From assembly GCA_943349725.1 (NCBI GenBank), contig CALQZP010000016.1, positions 1 to 16,287 of the forward strand: 16,287 nt of DNA. Reading direction: 5' to 3'. Made by a program: the position numbers and the translations under genes. Numbering within the stretch: position 1 is the stretch's first letter; every line of letters begins with the position of its first letter. The DNA comes from Candidatus Nomurabacteria bacterium. GTDB taxonomy: Bacteria > Patescibacteriota > Minisyncoccia > Phycocordibacterales > UBA10002. This document shows, piece by piece, positions 12,573 to 16,287 of this stretch. The notes below the pieces were generated by a model that saw nothing but the letters and a program-made list of their open reading frames with translations, was not told the DNA's origin and ran no database searches.

Positions 12573-13163
12573 TCATTCGAACAAATTGGTGAGAAAGGTC
12601 ACCACCTGCTTACTTTGCATCGCACCCGCCGTGCCCCACGAAACCTTAACGGTGAGTTTCCGAGCATTCGCATCCAGTGCCTTCGCGTCAGGAGAACTAC
12701 TCGCGACAATATCTTGTCCAGCAGTCTTTCGGTACACACTGTCCAGCGTCACCGTCCTCGTAAATACGGTATCTATGAGCGTAGCTGTCGTCGTTCCGAC
12801 CCACTTCGTTCCATTCCAGGAGAGATAGTAGGGAGTCCCCGTCGCGAGAGAAGAGAGATTACTCCACGTGTCATCACGGAGGAGCGTTACCGCCTCCACA
12901 CCCTCCTGGAGGAGAAAAACCGACTTGAGATGGTCGGTGTTCTTGAGTCCCGCCTTGAGATAGAAGGAGTAGGCACTCACCATTCCCGTGAGTGCAAGCA
13001 GGATAAGTGCGGTGCCGATGACCACCTCCACGAGGGAAATGCCTCGATGGAACATGGAATATGCCTGCCCGCCAGAGCCTTGGCGCAGGCGGGGAATATG
13101 GAATATGGATGTAGATGTGGTTTTTTCTTTCTTATATTTCATAGTACATAGTTCATCCTTCAT
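12573..13163 (-). CDS. Type IV pilus/type II secretion pseudopilin, PilV/GspI-like
   Basis: This is a minor pilin of 196 residues. The class III signal is HRG|ISLVEVVIGTALI, with predicted cleavage after Gly41 and Glu46 at mature position 5. The hydrophobic helix continues to GMVSAYSFYLKAG, and QEGVEAVTLLRDD is typical of PilV/GspI pseudopilins. The leader of 41 residues is unusually long because it contains a heptamer array that is itself split by a 30-nt module (encoding RLRQGSGGQAY). I chose the ATG at 13163, which overlaps the stop of the preceding pseudopilin as TGATG and implies translational coupling. An internal ATG at 13055 (MFHRG|I) would give a minimal five-residue leader and is a real alternative. 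Confidence 0.82.
   Translation of the reverse strand: MKDELCTMKYKKEKTTSTSIFHIPRLRQGSGGQAYSMFHRGISLVEVVIGTALILLALTGMVSAYSFYLKAGLKNTDHLKSVFLLQEGVEAVTLLRDDTWSNLSSLATGTPYYLSWNGTKWVGTTTATLIDTVFTRTVTLDSVYRKTAGQDIVASSSPDAKALDANARKLTVKVSWGTAGAMQSKQVVTFLTNLFE
13047..13110 (-). repeat. ATGGAAT array interrupted by the hairpin module (copy 4)
   Basis: Units ATGGAAC and ATGGAAT are followed by one unit split as ATG^GAAT by exactly 30 nt (13064-13093), then by ATGGAAT and ATGGATG. The insert matches module copies 1-3. It adds ten codons and keeps the pseudopilin frame. Removing it restores an uninterrupted heptamer array. Confidence 0.88.
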
Positions 13164-13165
13164 CA
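13131..13165 (-). repeat. NNCATNN heptamer array at the PilV-like gene start
   Basis: Four units of NNCATNN (TTCATCA, TTCATCC, TACATAG, TTCATAG) and a divergent fifth run in exact register. On the coding strand they place an ATG every 7 nt (13163, 13156, 13149, 13142), covering all three frames. Confidence 0.75.
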
Positions 13166-13615
13166 ATTACTGTAGGCTATTCCCGTTCCTACGATGGTGA
13201 TCACTTTCGTTTGACTGCTATTCCTGACGGAGGTGAGTGTTATCGTGCCACTCTGTGTTGTCGCGCCTGACAGTCTGGAAAACAGCACTTCATTTCCTCC
13301 TCCGGAGAGAGAGGTGTTTGCTATCTTCACTTCCGCGTTGAGCGCTTGAATCTGGTTCGTCGCCGTCCCTGACGAATAGGTTAGCCCCTTAAAAAGCACC
13401 ACCCTCTTTTCCTCAAAATGCACGCCATAGGCGCTCCCCTCTCTCGCGGACAAGGTATACGAACGTGCCTTTGAGATAAGGGAAAGTACCTTGCCTACTT
13501 CAGCATCAAGCGCCTTATCTTTGTTGAAATTGGAAAGAGACACGAGACCAATCGTAGAAACAACGGCCAAGATGCCGAGCGTGAGAAGTATTTCAATGAG
13601 GGTAAATCCTTTCAT
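13163..13615 (-). CDS. GspH/FimT-like pseudopilin
   Basis: This 150-residue minor pilin has a classic short prepilin leader, MKG|FTLIEILLTLGILAVVS, with Glu at mature position 5. The mature domain has the GspH/FimT look: helix to about residue 45 (NFNKDKALDAEV), then a beta-rich part with GVHFEEKRVVLFKG and ITLTSVRNSSQTKVITIVGTG at the C terminus. In other systems FimT and related minor pilins bind DNA during uptake, which would fit the ComEC genes nearby but is inference here. I chose the ATG at 13615 because it gives the standard leader; the open frame further upstream is repeat DNA. The gene overlaps the next pseudopilin by one base at TGATG. Unlike the other pilus genes here, its leader is free of heptamers. 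Confidence 0.88.
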   Translation of the reverse strand: MKGFTLIEILLTLGILAVVSTIGLVSLSNFNKDKALDAEVGKVLSLISKARSYTLSAREGSAYGVHFEEKRVVLFKGLTYSSGTATNQIQALNAEVKIANTSLSGGGNEVLFSRLSGATTQSGTITLTSVRNSSQTKVITIVGTGIAYSN

Positions 13616-13725
13616 ACACGACACTAATGATACGAATGCCCGAGCGAATGACACTAATCATACAAATGCTCAATTCTTATTCGTATTCATTCGTTTCATT
13701 AGTACCATTTGTATATTGGTATCTG
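13616..13725. repeat. Inverted ATACGAATG/ACTAAT repeats between pilC and the GspH-like gene
   Basis: The whole 110-nt gap consists of ATACGAATG-, ACTAATGA- and ATACAAATG-type units in both orientations. ACTAATGAxACGAATG occurs in inverted copies and could pair. The part next to the start codon (13616-13637) is the leader element shared with the superoxide dismutase gene. Confidence 0.65.
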
Positions 13726-14946
13726 TTAAATGGTGTTCATAAGCGAATACATCGGGGAAATCATCGCAACGGCAAAGAACCCAACCGCGGCGCCCACCAC
13801 CACCATAAGCACCGGCTCAATAAGTGTGGAGATATTCTTGGTCTTCTGATCAACCTCCCTCTCAAAAAAGAGTCCTGTTTCTTTGAGCCTTCCGGAGAGC
13901 TTCCCCGTTTCCTCGCCAACCGCTACCATTTCCGCAAGAAATGAGGGGAAAATATCTTCATGCTCGCGAAACATCCCCGACATAGGTTCTCCTCTCTGTA
14001 TCGCGCCACGAGCAAGGAGGAGTACGTCCCGGTAGTGGTGGTTTGAAAGTACATCCGCGGTAATCTCAAGAGCGCAAACCACCTCAACTCCGGAAGAGAG
14101 GAGCGCGGAAAGTGTCTGTCCGGTGCGCGCGGCGTTCGCGTCCTTAATAATAGAACTGATGACCGGAATGTGGAGGAAGAGTGAGTCAAGAATACGTTTA
14201 CCCTTCACACTTCGGACGGCGAGATAGAGTCCCATACCCGCACCAAGTACGAGCGCTATGCCGATAAGTAAATGTGCCTGCAAAAAGTCACTAACGAAGA
14301 TAACCATCTTGGTGCTGAACGGGAGGTCTACATTGAACTCCTTAAAGGAACTGGTGAGCTTGGGCACCACATAGATAAAGAGCACCGTACCCACAAGAAG
14401 CATAACGGCGATAATGATCGCCGGGTACACGAGTGCCCCTTTTACCTTTCGCTGAAGGGTGTATGAACGATCAAGTTGTTCCGACACAATAAGGAGCGAG
14501 CCAGCAAGGTTGCCTCCTTCCTCCCCTGCTCTCACCATTGAGATAAATATCGGTGGGAATACCGTTCCATAGAAAGCGCAGGCCTGACTCAAACTCTCGC
14601 CTTTGCTTATTCTTTCGATAAGTCCGTTGATAATCGCCTTAAATCCTTGAGAGCGCGCTTGACGAAGGAGTACCCCGAGCGCCCGAGAGACGGTAAGACC
14701 TGCCGAAAGCATTCCAGAAAGGTTGCGCGCGAAGATGACCTTATCGTGAATGGATACGCTCCCAAGAAACGGGAAAAGATTCTGCAGTTGCATGCGCGCA
14801 TGAGAAACGCCCTTCGCTTCTGTCGCCTTGATGAGTGTCTCGCCACTCCCGTGCAGATCCCTGGCCAGTGAGAATTTATCACTAGCATCACGCTCGCCTT
14901 CATAGAAGGTGCCGTCGCTCTTTTGTGCTTTGTAGTTAAAACGCAT
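13726..14946 (-). CDS. pilC: Type IV pilus inner-membrane platform protein PilC (GspF family)
   Basis: PilC is the membrane platform that links the PilB motor to the growing pilus. The 406 residues match the family. The N-terminal MRFNYKAQKSDG is followed by two T2SSF domains with paired motifs, VRAGEEGGNL (138-147) and VAVGEETGKL (341-350). Three membrane segments lie at about 171-194, 221-244 and 376-398. Everything expected is present, and no repeat insert was found. The ATG at 14946 gives the conserved N terminus. It lies 123 nt behind pilB, with an inverted-repeat region and a good -10 box in between, so pilC may be transcribed separately as well as from pilB. Confidence 0.95.
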   Translation of the reverse strand: MRFNYKAQKSDGTFYEGERDASDKFSLARDLHGSGETLIKATEAKGVSHARMQLQNLFPFLGSVSIHDKVIFARNLSGMLSAGLTVSRALGVLLRQARSQGFKAIINGLIERISKGESLSQACAFYGTVFPPIFISMVRAGEEGGNLAGSLLIVSEQLDRSYTLQRKVKGALVYPAIIIAVMLLVGTVLFIYVVPKLTSSFKEFNVDLPFSTKMVIFVSDFLQAHLLIGIALVLGAGMGLYLAVRSVKGKRILDSLFLHIPVISSIIKDANAARTGQTLSALLSSGVEVVCALEITADVLSNHHYRDVLLLARGAIQRGEPMSGMFREHEDIFPSFLAEMVAVGEETGKLSGRLKETGLFFEREVDQKTKNISTLIEPVLMVVVGAAVGFFAVAMISPMYSLMNTI

Positions 14947-15067
14947 ATACGAAAATACGAATTACAGACCAACGAATGAATACGAATGCTACCGAATTAT
15001 AGTATAACCTAATCTTATCATCTTATTCGTAGTAATTCGTATATTCGCATAATTCGTTGTTTCGTAT
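14947..15067. repeat. ATACGAAN inverted-repeat region between pilB and pilC
   Basis: ATACGAAN/ACGAATGA units on the left (14947-14987) face inverted ATTCGTNN units on the right (15024-15067). The arms surround an A/T-rich centre with a promoter-like box. The units recur every 8-10 nt rather than 7. Confidence 0.7.
14996..15001 (-). promoter_or_regulatory. Consensus -10 box upstream of pilC
   Basis: Minus-strand TATAAT lies 49 nt before the pilC ATG, in the centre between the inverted arms. The hexamer is a perfect match. No -35 like TTGACA is found 16-18 nt upstream, so the promoter is only partly supported. Confidence 0.45.
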
Positions 15068-15069
15068 GT

Positions 15070-16287
15070 TCACTCCGACACCACCCGAAGCACCTCCTCA
15101 ATCGTCGTCAGTCCCTGCACGCACTTCACAATGCCGTCCTCGAGCATCGTAAGCATTCCTTCCTTCTTCGCCTGTAGTTCAATTTCGGCAGCGGTACCCC
15201 CCTTGATGATAATATCGCGAATGGTCGTGGTCACCTTGAGCACCTCGTGAATACCGATACGACTTGAAAATCCGTCGGGGGCGTCTTCAGCAGGCCGTGG
15301 CCGATAAAAGCTAATTTTCTCCCACGTGGCCGTAGCCGGAACGATTTTTTCTTCCTTGAGATCTCTCAAAACTCTCTCAAGGTCAACCGATTTCCCGAGC
15401 GTCGCTATCCCAGCCTTATTCAAAAGATACTTCTCCTTAGAGTCACAGAGCTTCCTTACCAGACGCTGGGCGATAATCACATTCACGGTTGAGACAATGA
15501 GAAACGGCTCAACCTTCATATCTATAAGACGCGGAACGGCGCCAGCGGCGGAATTGGTGTGGAGCGTGGAAAGCACGAGGTGTCCCGTAAGCGACGCATT
15601 AATCGCGAGCGACGCGGTTTCGTTGTCACGAATTTCTCCAACCATAATGATGTCGGGGTCCTGACGAACGAGCGCGCGTAGTCCGCTTGAAAAGGTGAAA
15701 CCGATTTCAGGCTTCACTTGTGTTTGATTGACTCGTGCCATCTGATACTCAATAGGGTCTTCCACGGTTGAGATATTCACGTCGGGAGTGTTCAAAATAT
15801 CAATCATCGTATAGAGGGTCGTCGTCTTTCCGGAGCCGGTAGGTCCCGTCGTAAGAATCATGCCGGTTGAGAGTTTGAGCGCCTCGTGAATTCTTTCAAG
15901 CGACGTCCCGTGGAAGCCGAGCACTTCAAGCGTAAAACCGGACACTCCTTCACGGAGCAATCGCATCACGATCTTCTCGCCAAAAAAATACGTGGGAAGT
16001 ACGGAAACGCGCAAAGATACTTTTTCCCCGCTAATATCTATTTTGAAGCGCCCGTCTTGAGGGAGTCTTTTTTCGTCCAGCTTCAGACTCGCGAGTACCT
16101 TAATACGCGCCACGATAGAGCTCGCCACATGCTTGGGCAAAATCATCGCGTCGTGAAGCAGTCCGTCTATACGATACCGCACCACCAGCTCTTTTTCTTG
16201 CGCCTCAATGTGAATGTCGGAAGCATTTTGAATGACTGCGTGCTTAAGGAGTGTGTCAACGATACGCACAATCGGTACGTCTTCGGC
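15070..16287 (-). CDS. pilB: Type IV pilus extension ATPase PilB (GspE family), N terminus beyond window
   Basis: PilB is the cytoplasmic hexameric ATPase that powers pilus assembly. The visible 405 residues begin inside the N2 region (ASDIHIEA) and run to the stop at 15070. They include the Walker A GPTGSGKTTT, the Asp box STVEDPIEY, the Walker B RQDPDIIMVGEIRD and the His box TGHLVLSTLHTN. The zinc-binding tetracysteine normally found after RLVRKLC is absent. Only that first Cys remains, and the region instead has a charged stretch and FYRPRPAEDAPDG before the conserved GIHEVL. The frame is open through the window edge, so no start is assigned; GTG at 16269 is internal. It is the first pilus gene visible, upstream of pilC. 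Confidence 0.95.
   Translation of the reverse strand, partial: AEDVPIVRIVDTLLKHAVIQNASDIHIEAQEKELVVRYRIDGLLHDAMILPKHVASSIVARIKVLASLKLDEKRLPQDGRFKIDISGEKVSLRVSVLPTYFFGEKIVMRLLREGVSGFTLEVLGFHGTSLERIHEALKLSTGMILTTGPTGSGKTTTLYTMIDILNTPDVNISTVEDPIEYQMARVNQTQVKPEIGFTFSSGLRALVRQDPDIIMVGEIRDNETASLAINASLTGHLVLSTLHTNSAAGAVPRLIDMKVEPFLIVSTVNVIIAQRLVRKLCDSKEKYLLNKAGIATLGKSVDLERVLRDLKEEKIVPATATWEKISFYRPRPAEDAPDGFSSRIGIHEVLKVTTTIRDIIIKGGTAAEIELQAKKEGMLTMLEDGIVKCVQGLTTIEEVLRVVSE

Noticed and set aside
16267..16269. GTG as the start of pilB
   Set aside because: The frame stays open to the window edge and the PilB N-terminal domain is missing, so the gene is simply cut.
1..16287. tRNA, rRNA or riboswitch genes
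   Set aside because: I saw no cloverleaf with a T-loop GTTCRA motif, no rRNA sequence and no recognisable aptamer in the gaps, all of which are short. A covariance-model scan would settle it.

Overview
The window looks like a piece of a Candidate Phyla Radiation (Patescibacteria, probably Parcubacteria) genome. This is inferred from gene content and style, not from a marker-gene tree. The signs are very short intergenic gaps, few Shine-Dalgarno sites, -10 hexamers placed directly before start codons, a ComEC channel separate from its metallo-beta-lactamase domain, type IV pilus genes with unusual leaders, and many short-repeat insertions inside otherwise normal housekeeping genes.

Layout. 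Positions 1-134 hold the end of an IS30-like transposase. Next come a site-2 (M50) protease (-) and ribosomal protein bL28 (+), followed by a bidirectional terminator. A ComEC-type MBL-fold hydrolase (-) is divergent from an Fe/Mn superoxide dismutase (+). A small unknown protein (2816-3163, -) follows. Then comes a minus-strand run, recJ > rnhA > comEC > small unknown protein (7874 down to 3300), ending in a strong terminator at 3228-3265. A HIT hydrolase (+) and phosphoglycerate kinase (-) converge on a cluster of hairpins. Triosephosphate isomerase (-) lies behind pgk. The right third is a minus-strand type IV pilus block: pilB (cut by the window edge) > pilC > GspH-like > PilV/GspI-like > PilW/GspJ-like pseudopilins > PilX-like surface protein.

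How the genes fit together. Pilus motor, platform and pseudopilins, the ComEC membrane channel, a detached ComEC-type MBL enzyme and RecJ are all within 16 kb. Together they could form a DNA capture, import and processing system. Two small proteins of unknown function (3300-3602 and 2816-3163) sit beside comEC and seem to share a C-terminal motif, so they may be diverged paralogues. Pgk, Tpi and Hint-type HIT are ordinary housekeeping functions.

The most unusual feature is repeat architecture. Almost every gap contains a degenerate tandem array with a 7-nt period, and each gap has its own motif. The arrays run up to, or form, start regions. Some lie inside coding sequence in frame: rnhA, recJ and the leaders of three consecutive pilus genes, which share an ATGGAAT array. 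A second family, a roughly 25-30 nt GC-rich hairpin module, occurs four times: twice inside recJ, once between genes, and once as an exact 30-nt insertion splitting a heptamer unit in a pilin leader. recJ also contains a 45-bp near-perfect palindrome and comEC an insert of about 60 codons. This suggests repeat expansion and module insertion continuously reshaping a small genome, with possible frame-switching of pilins.
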